DNA of 44,059 nt from Phycisphaerales bacterium (GTDB taxonomy: Bacteria > Planctomycetota > Phycisphaerae > Phycisphaerales > UBA1924): contig JALSHH010000046.1 of NCBI GenBank assembly GCA_026982335.1, positions 1-44,059 of the forward strand, written 5' to 3'. Below, piece after piece: positions 32,866-41,084 of the stretch. The notes beneath the pieces are model-generated. The model saw only the letters and a program-made list of their open reading frames with translations. It was not told the DNA's origin and did not search any database. The first letter of the stretch is position 1. The number at the start of each line of letters is the position of its first letter. A program made the position numbers and the translations under genes.

Positions 32866-33204
32866 ATGACACGGACAACCAATACTGATTCGCCTCGAGG
32901 TCGTTCGCCCCGTCAGCCTGGGTGGCTTTGGGTAAGCGCGGGTGTGCTCGCTGCGATGATCGTGGTGCAGGGCAGCGGGGTCTTTGAATCGCCTGCTTTG
33001 GCGGAGATGGCAACAACGAGCGGATCGTTTTCGATGCTGACGACTGATGGGGGCAATGATGAGATTCTGGTGGTGGTGGATTCTCGGCAGGAATCGTTGA
33101 TGGTGTATCGTACGGTCAACAATAATGATCTTGTGCTGCTTGAGCGTGAGGAGCTTTCGAGTCTGTTTACGCGTGCTCGCGCCCGAGCGATGGGGGGGCC
33201 CTAA
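32866..33204 (+). CDS. small membrane-anchored protein B (paralogue of A)
   Basis: 112 aa. Same plan as the preceding gene: a basic N-terminus with several Arg and Pro, one hydrophobic segment (about 20-36), then a short exported part with DEILVVVDSRQESLMVYRTV and LVLLEREELSSLF. The alignment of VLDTANRELIALSW with VVDSRQESLMVYRT suggests a tandem duplication that has diverged. AAAGGA lies about 7 bases before the start; 24 bp separate it from gene A. Function unknown. Confidence 0.7.
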   Translation: MTRTTNTDSPRGRSPRQPGWLWVSAGVLAAMIVVQGSGVFESPALAEMATTSGSFSMLTTDGGNDEILVVVDSRQESLMVYRTVNNNDLVLLEREELSSLFTRARARAMGGP

Positions 33205-33289
33205 ACTTTGCTCGACGCTTGGTTTGTCGCTGAGGGTTCTTTGATTTGGGTATTGAGCGCAGCGTGTTTGGCTGTGGAAGTAGTCGATT

Positions 33290-34723
33290 TTGCCTATCCA
33301 TCCGCTCCCACAGTTTGAAGCTGACCTTGCAGCGCATCTCAAGGAGCAGGAAGATCGAGAGGCATATGAGAAGCTCAATGCGCCCTCGTCGATTGTGGTG
33401 CGTTTCGGGTATCTCCGGATGATTGGGGAGTTTCCGTATTCTGGCGATGTCAAGCCCGGATGTGGATCCAAGCTGGTGGTGGCGACACATCGCGGAACTG
33501 AAATCGGCGAGATGCTCACGAGCACCTGTGCCAACTCGGGGTGCGGCAAGAGTGTAACACGCAAGGAGATGCTCAAGTACATTGAGAACTCCGGAGGTCG
33601 GCAGTATCCGTTCTTTGATCGTGGGCGGGTGCTTCGGGTGGCGACGGCAGACGATCTCAACAAACAACACCAGCTCGAACAGCGCAAGAACGAGTTTCGG
33701 ATGATCGCTAGGGGGCTCGTTGAAAAAGCAGGGCTTGAGATGAAGATCATCGAAGCCGAACCGATCTTGGGCAACGAACGGGTCATGATCTACTTTGGTG
33801 CAGAAGAGCGGATTGATTTTCGGGATCTGGTGCAGGAGCTTGTGCGCGCCATTGGCACGAAGGTCGAGCTTCGGCAGATTGGTGCGCGAGATGAGGCGCG
33901 GATCACCGCCGATTATGAACGATGCGGGCAGTATTGCTGCTGTAAGAGTTTTTTGAAGGTACTCAAGCCGGTGAGTATGAAGAGTGCCAAGATTCAGAAG
34001 GCGACACTTGATCCCTTGAAGATTTCTGGACGATGCGGTCGGCTGATGTGCTGTTTGCGCTATGAAGATGAGACTTACGAGGCATTGCGCAAGAACCTGC
34101 CGCACCGTAAGTCTCGAGTGGGGACGCCTGAAGGCGATGGGATTGTGATCAGCACGCAGATTCTGACGCAGCTCGCACTGGTTCGACTCGATAGTCATAC
34201 TGATGTGGCGATCCCGGTCGAGGAGCTTACCGCACCGAAATCAAAAATGGCTCCTGCTTCTGCATCGACATCAAAGAGGCATTCGATGCAATCACCCAAG
34301 AACAGCGAGCGGGCCGCGGATGATGAATTGGGTTCGAAATCTTCGAGCAAACGGGCGCCTCATCGCAAGCGTTCGAAAGTAACAAATAAACGAGAAGGTG
34401 ATCGAAAGCAAGAATCCTCGCACGATTCGGTTCGCGCAGGAGAACGCCCAAAGAAAAAGAAGAAGCGTCGTCGTCGGCGACAGCGGGGAAGCACCCAAGA
34501 AAATACGCCAATACCCCACAATAATTCCTCGAGCAATACGCCGGCGAACAATCGTTCGGCAAATCATCGTTCCGGGGATCGTTCTGAAAAACAAAACACG
34601 GATTCTCGCTCTTCTGATGGAAAGGCTCGGTCGAAGAAAAAACGACGGAGGCGGAGGAGGCGAAAGCCAGGTGGAGATGGCTCTGGAAATAATGGCGCGA
34701 ACGGGTCCCCTTCAGAAAGTTGA
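33290..34723 (+). CDS. PSP1-domain protein (RicT/YaaT-like) with a basic tail
   Basis: 477 aa from a TTG at 33290 (GGAAG nine bases upstream; no in-frame ATG serves). Residues 30-310 are PSP1/RicT-like, with cysteine clusters CANSGCGKSV, CGQYCCCK and GRCGRLMCC. In B. subtilis RicT belongs to the Fe-S-containing Y-complex that affects RNase Y; the same job here is inference. The last 160 residues are disordered and extremely basic, with runs KKKKKRRRRRQRG and KKKRRRRRRRKPGG separated by Asn/Ser-rich parts, pointing to RNA or DNA binding. It is followed by signal peptidase I with about 75 bp between. Confidence 0.85.
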   Translation: MPIHPLPQFEADLAAHLKEQEDREAYEKLNAPSSIVVRFGYLRMIGEFPYSGDVKPGCGSKLVVATHRGTEIGEMLTSTCANSGCGKSVTRKEMLKYIENSGGRQYPFFDRGRVLRVATADDLNKQHQLEQRKNEFRMIARGLVEKAGLEMKIIEAEPILGNERVMIYFGAEERIDFRDLVQELVRAIGTKVELRQIGARDEARITADYERCGQYCCCKSFLKVLKPVSMKSAKIQKATLDPLKISGRCGRLMCCLRYEDETYEALRKNLPHRKSRVGTPEGDGIVISTQILTQLALVRLDSHTDVAIPVEELTAPKSKMAPASASTSKRHSMQSPKNSERAADDELGSKSSSKRAPHRKRSKVTNKREGDRKQESSHDSVRAGERPKKKKKRRRRRQRGSTQENTPIPHNNSSSNTPANNRSANHRSGDRSEKQNTDSRSSDGKARSKKKRRRRRRRKPGGDGSGNNGANGSPSES

Positions 34724-34798
34724 CTAGAGCTGCCTATTTGGGTGAAGATTGATCGGAGCCGTTTGGGTACATACGGCATTTTGGAGATCGTTTCATAC

Positions 34799-36469
34799 AT
34801 GACACATGCAACAACATCAATAAGCGCAAATTCGAAATCTAAAGCAAATGCGTCGGGTGGTGCGCTGGGGATTAAGGAAACGCTGACGAGTTTGATTATC
34901 GCGTTTATTCTGGCGTTTTTGTTTCGTGGGTTTGTCATCGAAGGGTTCCAGATTCCGACGGGATCGATGGCACCCACGCTGATGGGTAAGCATGTTCGGT
35001 TTGTGAGTCCATACAACGGGTATGACTGGTCGGTCGGACCTTGGACTTATGCCCCACGAAGCCCGGTGCCGATGCGCCAGCAGATGAACATGAAGGTGAA
35101 GGATCCAATGAGCGCATTGACGATCACCGATACCAATCGCAGGCTTGCTGCGGGCGATCGGGTGTTTGTACTCAAGTATCTTCCATTCTTGCATCAGCCT
35201 GAGCGGTGGGATGTGGTGGTATTCAAAAATCCGGGAACGCACGAGAATTATATCAAACGGCTGGTGGGTCTGCCCGGTGAGCAGGTTGCCATCGTGGACG
35301 GCGATGTATTCACGCGCCCGTTTGTTGATGGTCAGACCAGCGTGTCGGGATGGGATGCATGGGCAGAATCCGGGTGGGACATTGCCCGTAAGAGTGAACG
35401 GATCCAGCGGACAATGTTCCTTGATGTGTATGACTCACGGTATGTGCCGATGCCAATGGATCCGGGGTTTCGCTCACCATTTACCGGAATGACTCCGGGG
35501 TGGGAAGGCGTAGAGACCAACGCGAAATATCGGTACACGGGCTCGAGTTCGACGGCTTTGGCGTGGAACACGAATCGAGAAATCACCGATGCCAATGCGT
35601 ACAACCAGACCAGCGAACGGTTTGATCTCTTTGCACGCTCCGATGATAAAAATATCAGGCTTCGTCCGTTTCCGGTGTCGGATGTCGCGGTGACACTCAA
35701 TATCGAAGCAAACGAGGAACCGGTGCAAATCAGTGCGGTGCTCGAGGCGCGGGGGATGGAATTTCGGGGGGTGGTGGATTCGGCAGCAGGAAAAGCACGC
35801 GTCGAGATGCGCGCTGCAACGACGGCTGATTCGGATTGGACAACGCTTGATGAGGGTTCCTTTTCGGCATTTGAAGTCGGCGAAATTTACCATATCGAGT
35901 TCTGGCATGTGGATCAGGCCTTGTGGTTGTTCCTTGGCGACAAGCTCGTGTGCGGTGGGACTGAAAGAGGGGCCTACCAACTCTCGCCTGCTCAACGAGC
36001 GATGGCGGCGACGGGGATGAGCCTTGAAGAGCTGGCTGAGGATCGTGTTCTGGGCGATGGAGTAAGGAATCTCGGGGTGTTTGCACGCACCGATATTTAT
36101 CGCAAGCCGACTTTCCGATGGACTTTCTCTGGTGGGCCCTTTACGGTGCACAATGTGACGGTACAACGCGATATCGCCTATCAGATCAACCGCGGGCGGC
36201 CTACGCGAGGCGGACATCCTGACTTCTTCCCAACACTCAATGGCGACGAGTTCTTTATGTGTGGCGACAACTCGTCAAACTCTGCAGACTCTCGGCTTTG
36301 GCTTCCCAACGAGATCAATAAATGGGTACATCAGGAAATCGACAATCGGCCTGGAATGGTGCATCGGGATTTAATTGTGGGCAAGGCGTTTATGGTGTAT
36401 TTCCCGGCGCTGCTCGATGATGGGCCGGTGCTGACGCCTGATATGGGACGGATGCGGTGGATTTGGTAG
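34799..36469 (+). CDS. lepB: signal peptidase I with large inserted domain
   Basis: 556 aa from the ATG at 34799 (a GTG at 34742 would add 19 residues). Membrane serine peptidase that removes Sec/Tat signal peptides. Visible: a transmembrane helix (about 31-45), catalytic serine S56 in IPTGSMAPTL, catalytic lysine K153 in YIKRLVGLPGE, and the C-terminal box GDNSSNSADSR near residue 495. Between K153 and that box lie about 330 residues instead of the usual 50-100. Part of the insert (VAVTLNIEANEEPVQISAVL to WLFLGDKLVCGG) looks like a concanavalin/LamG-type beta-sandwich. The active-site residues are intact, so activity is expected. Confidence 0.9.
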   Translation: MTHATTSISANSKSKANASGGALGIKETLTSLIIAFILAFLFRGFVIEGFQIPTGSMAPTLMGKHVRFVSPYNGYDWSVGPWTYAPRSPVPMRQQMNMKVKDPMSALTITDTNRRLAAGDRVFVLKYLPFLHQPERWDVVVFKNPGTHENYIKRLVGLPGEQVAIVDGDVFTRPFVDGQTSVSGWDAWAESGWDIARKSERIQRTMFLDVYDSRYVPMPMDPGFRSPFTGMTPGWEGVETNAKYRYTGSSSTALAWNTNREITDANAYNQTSERFDLFARSDDKNIRLRPFPVSDVAVTLNIEANEEPVQISAVLEARGMEFRGVVDSAAGKARVEMRAATTADSDWTTLDEGSFSAFEVGEIYHIEFWHVDQALWLFLGDKLVCGGTERGAYQLSPAQRAMAATGMSLEELAEDRVLGDGVRNLGVFARTDIYRKPTFRWTFSGGPFTVHNVTVQRDIAYQINRGRPTRGGHPDFFPTLNGDEFFMCGDNSSNSADSRLWLPNEINKWVHQEIDNRPGMVHRDLIVGKAFMVYFPALLDDGPVLTPDMGRMRWIW

Positions 36470-36583
36470 AGGAAAAGCGAAAAAGCACAGGGACTGGCCA
36501 TGAGGGATGAAAGACTCATGTTCTTGAGGATCGTGGTGAGCCATTGTTTTGAGACGATGGCAGTTGTGTGATGGCCATTCGCA

Positions 36584-38017
36584 TCAGCGCAGGTTGGCGA
36601 TGGCTTGGCCGATGTAGTGGTCGTTTTGAGGATCGACATGCCATGAACCAACGGACGAGGTGATGGGTTCGCGAGTGTCCATGTTGGTGAGCTCGACCTT
36701 GTTTTCGGCGTGGATTTCGACGAAGAACTTGGCGTGCTGGTCGGAGGCGTCGGCTTTGAGTTTGTTGATTTTTCGGGTGGATTTGTAGGATATCCGCGCG
36801 TGCATTGGCGCGATCGCATAGCGATCTTTATTCCACGGTTTGCGGTTTTCGCGGCTGAGCCATGCTTCGGATTCGATGCCTCGGCGGAGGTTGGCGGTTA
36901 AGGTGTGGGCGAGGGATTCGTTGTCGGGATCGCCGTTGGGGACGACGAAGGCGTCTGGGCGGATCGAAGCCTGCGGGCGTGCGATGGCTTCTTTGAGTTC
37001 GAGCCCTGACGGCATGAGTGCTTTGTCTTCGAGGAGGTTGCTCAGGACGACATCACCCATGCCGAAGCCGCAGGCGGGGGTGGGTGGGCCGCCGAAGAGT
37101 TCGATGAGGTTGTCGTATCGTCCGCCGCCTGCGACGGCTCGTTCGCCGTCGGCGATGGCTTCGAAGACGGTGCCGGTGTAATAGGCGAGGCCTCTTGCGA
37201 TGGTGAAATCTTTGGTGACCCAAGCGTCCTGGTTGGTTACAGAGCACGCAGAGCACACAGCGTCCAGGTCAGAGGCATCGAGATCAGGAAGGGGGGCATC
37301 GGTGGTGAGGAAAGCGATGAAGGGAGTGGGAAGGTTGGCCTCGGTGGCGAGGGTGTGGAGGGTATCGGTGGGGAGTTTGGGTTTTCGATCGAGGAGGGTG
37401 AAGGCGGTGTCGAGTTGGTCGTCGGTGATCCCCAAGGAGGTGAAATAGCGGGCCATGGCTTGGCGGTCACTGATGCGAAGCTGGAGGGTGTTGGGAGAAA
37501 GGCCGAGGAGTTCGAGGAGATGGATGGCTGCTTCGATGACCTCGGCGTCCATCTGGGCAATGGAGTCGTTGTTCTCGCTGGGAAGACCGACGGCGTCGAT
37601 GTTCCATTGCAGGAACTCACGGAGTCGGCCTCGTTGTGGGCGTTCGGCTCGGAAGTATGGGCCTGCAGTGAACCATTTGCAGGGTTTGGGGAGTTGTTTG
37701 GCGTGGGCGCTGTACATGCGGGCGAGGGTGGGGGTGAACTCTGGACGCAGGGCGTAGGGGGCGGTGGCGGTTTGTTGGACTTGTTGGATTTCTTTGTCGG
37801 ATTTGCCTGAGAATGCCTGGAAGAGCTCATTGAGGATACCTTCGCCGGATTTGACCGCGTAGAGGTCGGTGGATTCGAAGGTTGGGCCTGCAATTTCGTC
37901 GAAGCCGCAGCGAATCGAAGCGTCTCGCCAGGCGTTGGTGATGTAGCGCTGGCGGAGGAGGTCCTCGGGGTAGAGGTCTCTGGTGCCTTTGGGTGGTTTG
38001 ATTTTTTTGGATGGCAT
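36584..38017 (-). CDS. hisS: histidine-tRNA ligase
   Basis: 477 aa. Class II synthetase that charges tRNA-His. Visible: the N-terminal PKGTRDLYPEDLL, motif 2 region FRAERPQRGRLREFLQWNID, the HisA-type motif ARGLAYYTGTVFEA and motif 3 GGGRYDNLIELFGG with CGFGMG. The start at 38017 is at MPSKKIKPPKGTRD; the 20 upstream residues are rejected. Oddity: the usual RGLDYY reads RGLAYY, losing the Asp next to the catalytic Arg loop. The C-terminal 130 residues include an unusual stretch (LSRENRKPWNKDRYAIAPMH) before the anticodon-binding end. Convergent with lepB and divergent from the TPR gene. Confidence 0.94.
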   Translation of the reverse strand: MPSKKIKPPKGTRDLYPEDLLRQRYITNAWRDASIRCGFDEIAGPTFESTDLYAVKSGEGILNELFQAFSGKSDKEIQQVQQTATAPYALRPEFTPTLARMYSAHAKQLPKPCKWFTAGPYFRAERPQRGRLREFLQWNIDAVGLPSENNDSIAQMDAEVIEAAIHLLELLGLSPNTLQLRISDRQAMARYFTSLGITDDQLDTAFTLLDRKPKLPTDTLHTLATEANLPTPFIAFLTTDAPLPDLDASDLDAVCSACSVTNQDAWVTKDFTIARGLAYYTGTVFEAIADGERAVAGGGRYDNLIELFGGPPTPACGFGMGDVVLSNLLEDKALMPSGLELKEAIARPQASIRPDAFVVPNGDPDNESLAHTLTANLRRGIESEAWLSRENRKPWNKDRYAIAPMHARISYKSTRKINKLKADASDQHAKFFVEIHAENKVELTNMDTREPITSSVGSWHVDPQNDHYIGQAIANLR

Positions 38018-38076
38018 GATGTGATAGGGTATGCTGGGATTGGAACTATTTTGGGAGATTGACGGATGAGGAGTCA

Positions 38077-38796
38077 ATGAGCATCAATATTGGACATGTG
38101 GTGGCCATTTCATTGGGTTTGGGAGTCGGGGCGTTTGTGTTCGTGGTGGGGTTTGCGCCGATGAACGAAACAGTGAATCCACGGGCGGGGGCTTTGGATC
38201 GGGTGCCGGTTCGACGGACGATCATTAATACGATCCGTCGATCGTTGGCTTTGGAGCAGCTTGCAGCTGCGGATCGGATGACCGATGTGCTTGTCGAACA
38301 CAACCCTGAGGACCCAAGCGCGTATTTCTGGCGTGCGACGGTGGATATGAAGCTCGGGGATGTGGAGTCGGCGCTGGGCAGTTGGGTGCTTCTGGACCGG
38401 CTGACACAAGGGCTAAGTTCTTGGGTGGAGCGGTATTCAGCGGAGGAGCTCGATTATTTTCGCGCGTGGGCCAAGATAGGGATCGGGGAGATCGAGCAAG
38501 GGCAGGCGATTTTTCGGAAGGTGGCTGATGATCTTGAGGCGCGGTCTGATCTCGAATCAGGTCTGCCTGCTGTTCTCAGCGGGGTGCATTATAATCTGGC
38601 GTGTTATCGTGCGATGGGTGGAGATGTTGAGTCGGCGATGGCACATTGGGAGCTGGCGGTTGAACTTGGGTATGGGCGAGATTCGGGATGGTGGGCTGTC
38701 GATCCTGATTTTGAGTCTTTGCATGGGGATGATCGGTTCTGGGCGATTGGGGAGGGGATCGAGCAGGTTGAATCGGGGTCGGATGATGATGGGTGA
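38077..38796 (+). CDS. TPR-like membrane-anchored protein
   Basis: 239 aa from the ATG at 38077 (AGGAG three bases upstream; a TTG at 38059 is the alternative). One N-terminal hydrophobic helix (about 5-28) anchors a helical domain with TPR-like pairs (DVLVEHNPEDPSAYFWRATV, LSGVHYNLACYRAMGGDVES). The end (GWWAVDPDFESLHGDDRFWA) matches the common TPR-end pattern in which the last repeat is followed by a short cap. Likely a protein-protein scaffold; partners unknown. It precedes nuoG, which has its own promoter. Confidence 0.78.
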   Translation: MSINIGHVVAISLGLGVGAFVFVVGFAPMNETVNPRAGALDRVPVRRTIINTIRRSLALEQLAAADRMTDVLVEHNPEDPSAYFWRATVDMKLGDVESALGSWVLLDRLTQGLSSWVERYSAEELDYFRAWAKIGIGEIEQGQAIFRKVADDLEARSDLESGLPAVLSGVHYNLACYRAMGGDVESAMAHWELAVELGYGRDSGWWAVDPDFESLHGDDRFWAIGEGIEQVESGSDDDG

Positions 38797-38875
38797 TGAT
38801 GCCGCGGGTGGACAGGGTGTAAGTTTGCGGGGTTTGGTTCGGCTCAGAAACCTGATTCGCGCTAGGATACGGGCA

Positions 38876-38904
38876 TTGAGCCGACGGGTAATCATCTATA
38901 AAAT
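38876..38904 (+). promoter_or_regulatory. sigma70-type promoter for nuoG
   Basis: TTGAGC (38876-38881), a 17-base spacer, then TAAAAT (38899-38904): four and five of six matches to consensus. The predicted start near 38911 leaves a leader of about 48 bases before the ATG at 38959. Confidence 0.6.
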
Positions 38905-38958
38905 GATCGCTCGGCGGGTTTTGTCATTCAATCACCAAATACGGGATGAGCCGACGCT

Positions 38959-40707
38959 ATGCCAAGAGTGACTATTAATGGGATCGAGTGCGCGTTCACC
39001 AAAGGTGAGATGGTCATCGAGGTGGCCAATCGCAATGGGATTGAGATCCCGCAGTATTGTTATCACGCTGGACTCTCGCGTCCGGCTCAGTGTCGGATTT
39101 GCCTAGGGACTTTTGAAGCGCCCAATCCACGCAATGACAATAAGCTCGAGCCAATGATGGGCGGGAAGTTGTTACCGACTTGCGCAACCGAAGCAACTGA
39201 TGGGATGGTGGTCACGATCGAGAGCGAGAAGGCGGTCGAGAATCAGAAGGCGGTGATGGAGTTTTTGCTGATTAATCATCCGTTGGACTGTCCGGTGTGT
39301 GACCAGGCGGGCGAATGTACGCTGCAAGATTATTCGTTCAAGTATGGGCGTGGTCATTCGCGGTTTACAGACACGAAAGTGGTGTCGCCCAAGAAAGTGA
39401 TGAGCGACAATGTGTATATGTATTCGGATCGGTGCATTATGTGCACACGGTGCGTGCGCTTTACCGATGAGGTGACGGGTACGAAAGAACTGATGGTCGA
39501 TGGGCGTGGGGATAAATGTACGATTGATGTGTTCCCGGGGATGCCTTTGGACAATGAACTGGCGAGCAATGTGATTGATCTATGCCCGGTGGGGTCGTTA
39601 ATCGACAAGGACTTTTTGTTCAATCAGCGGGTGTGGTTTTTGAAGAAGAGTGCGGGGATTGATCCATTCACGAGCTCGGGCGACAATATTTGGGTCGAGC
39701 ACAATCAGGGAAGGTTGTATCGGATCAAGCCTCGGACGAATATGGAGATCAATACTTGGTGGATCACTGATGAGGTTCGGTATGGATGGAAATTTGTGCA
39801 TGCCGATACGCGATTGACTCAGCCAATGCGTCGTGAGCATGGGATGATGGTCGAGGCGAGTTGGAGCCGGGCGTATGGTCAGACGATTGATTCGGTGCTC
39901 GATGCCAAGGCGGCAGGTAAAAAGACCGCATTGGTGGTCTCGGCAACGCTGACCTGCGAAGAGGCCTATTGCCTGGTCAAGGCTGCGCGGATGCTCGATG
40001 AAGGGGTTGAGCTTTTTGTCGGGCCGATTCCTGTCGATGGCGAAGATGTCGAGTTCCCCAATCCTCAGCACAGCAAGCCGTTCATTCAGCGGGCTCAGAA
40101 GGTGCCCAATGCGCGTGGTATCAGGCGGGTGTTGGAATCGCTCGGTGAATACAAAGACTACGAGACTTTCGTTCGCCGAGCGAGCGAATATGGCGCAGTG
40201 ATGCTGACTGCAAACTTCCCGAGCACATGGGTGACTGATGAGCTTGTCGATGCACTCACGAACACAAAGTTGGTTCTCATTGATACGACCGAGTCGGTGC
40301 TGTGCTGCAAGGCCGAGGTGGTGCTGCCTTCGTCCAGCTTTGCGGAGAAGTCGGGAAGTTTTGAAAACTGCAATGGCGTGATTCAGCATTTCGAACAGGG
40401 GATTCCCAATCAGCATCAATCTAAATCGGAAGGCCAGATTGGGCTTGATCTGATTGAGCTGGCAGCAGGGGGCAAGCTTGTCGAGCATGCGCCCGGATTT
40501 GGAGCACAGATTGTCGATGAGCAACCCGGACAGGTGCCAACGGCTTCGGATTCGGTGCTGCTGCCTCGGGGCAAGTTGTTCGATGCGTTGGTAATTCGTG
40601 AGCGGATGGCCGATGAGGCTGATGGGCTTGGTGTGTTTGTCCGTGATGTGAAGATGCCTCCAGCTCCGCCACCTGTTGATTCGGATATGGAGCTCGTTGA
40701 ACTTTGA
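38959..40707 (+). CDS. nuoG: NADH-quinone oxidoreductase subunit G (short form)
   Basis: 582 aa. Peripheral-arm subunit of complex I that carries several Fe-S clusters. Visible ligands: the [2Fe-2S] set C34, C45, C48, C75; the His-ligated [4Fe-4S] set H107, C111, C114, C120; and C159, C162, C165 with C209 for the next cluster. The molybdopterin-like C-terminal domain is present but cut short: Thermus Nqo3 and E. coli NuoG are about 780 and 900 residues. I saw no extra N7-type cluster motif. Own promoter upstream; no other nuo gene adjacent. The last 40 residues are Pro-rich and polar. Confidence 0.93.
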   Translation: MPRVTINGIECAFTKGEMVIEVANRNGIEIPQYCYHAGLSRPAQCRICLGTFEAPNPRNDNKLEPMMGGKLLPTCATEATDGMVVTIESEKAVENQKAVMEFLLINHPLDCPVCDQAGECTLQDYSFKYGRGHSRFTDTKVVSPKKVMSDNVYMYSDRCIMCTRCVRFTDEVTGTKELMVDGRGDKCTIDVFPGMPLDNELASNVIDLCPVGSLIDKDFLFNQRVWFLKKSAGIDPFTSSGDNIWVEHNQGRLYRIKPRTNMEINTWWITDEVRYGWKFVHADTRLTQPMRREHGMMVEASWSRAYGQTIDSVLDAKAAGKKTALVVSATLTCEEAYCLVKAARMLDEGVELFVGPIPVDGEDVEFPNPQHSKPFIQRAQKVPNARGIRRVLESLGEYKDYETFVRRASEYGAVMLTANFPSTWVTDELVDALTNTKLVLIDTTESVLCCKAEVVLPSSSFAEKSGSFENCNGVIQHFEQGIPNQHQSKSEGQIGLDLIELAAGGKLVEHAPGFGAQIVDEQPGQVPTASDSVLLPRGKLFDALVIRERMADEADGLGVFVRDVKMPPAPPPVDSDMELVEL

Positions 40708-40862
40708 GTTGATGCCTGTGCATAAGGAGCAGGAAGCGGCTTATCCTGTCCACCGTATGGATCGGATTTTTTGGGTGCAACAGGTATTTTTGTCGCGGGT
40801 GGTCGGGGCGTACCGTATTTGAGTCGAGTTGTATTTCTTTGCTGGGCCTCTTTTTGAGCGCA

Positions 40863-40868
40863 TAGGAT
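40863..40868 (+). promoter_or_regulatory. -10 hexamer of a probable leaderless promoter
   Basis: TAGGAT lies 6 bases before the ATG at 40875. AGGA overlaps it and could instead act as a ribosome site. Confidence 0.4.
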
Positions 40869-40874
40869 AGTAGT

Positions 40875-41081
40875 ATGTTGATGTGGATACTACTTGGGGT
40901 TCTGATTGCGGTGCTCACTGGTGTGGTGACGCTGATCTGGTGGAAAGTCGGGGATCAGTGGGCCGACGAGGAATATAAGAAATTCGGACACGGCGGGGGC
41001 GCACCCAAGGGACCTGGGCCAACGGTGATTGCGGACTTTCGTTCGGACAAGCCAACGCCTCCGAACCTGGATACGGACTAA
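40875..41081 (+). CDS. small single-pass membrane protein upstream of truA
   Basis: 68 aa. One N-terminal transmembrane helix (MLMWILLGVLIAVLTGVVTL, 1-20), then a polar tail with WADEEYKKFGHGGG and a Pro/Asp-rich end. No family recognised. It ends three bases before truA and so is co-transcribed and probably translationally coupled. Confidence 0.7.
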   Translation: MLMWILLGVLIAVLTGVVTLIWWKVGDQWADEEYKKFGHGGGAPKGPGPTVIADFRSDKPTPPNLDTD

Positions 41082-41084
41082 ACG

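Noticed and set aside
32209-33786. 525-codon open frame on the - strand
   Set aside because: It runs antisense to four + genes with signal peptides, ribosome sites or family motifs. Its translation is low-complexity Arg/His/Pro-rich, an effect of strand composition.
40717-40725. TGTGCATAA, an exact inverse DnaA box (TTATNCACA)
   Set aside because: A single copy; about one is expected by chance in 44 kb on two strands, and it is far from the skew flip.
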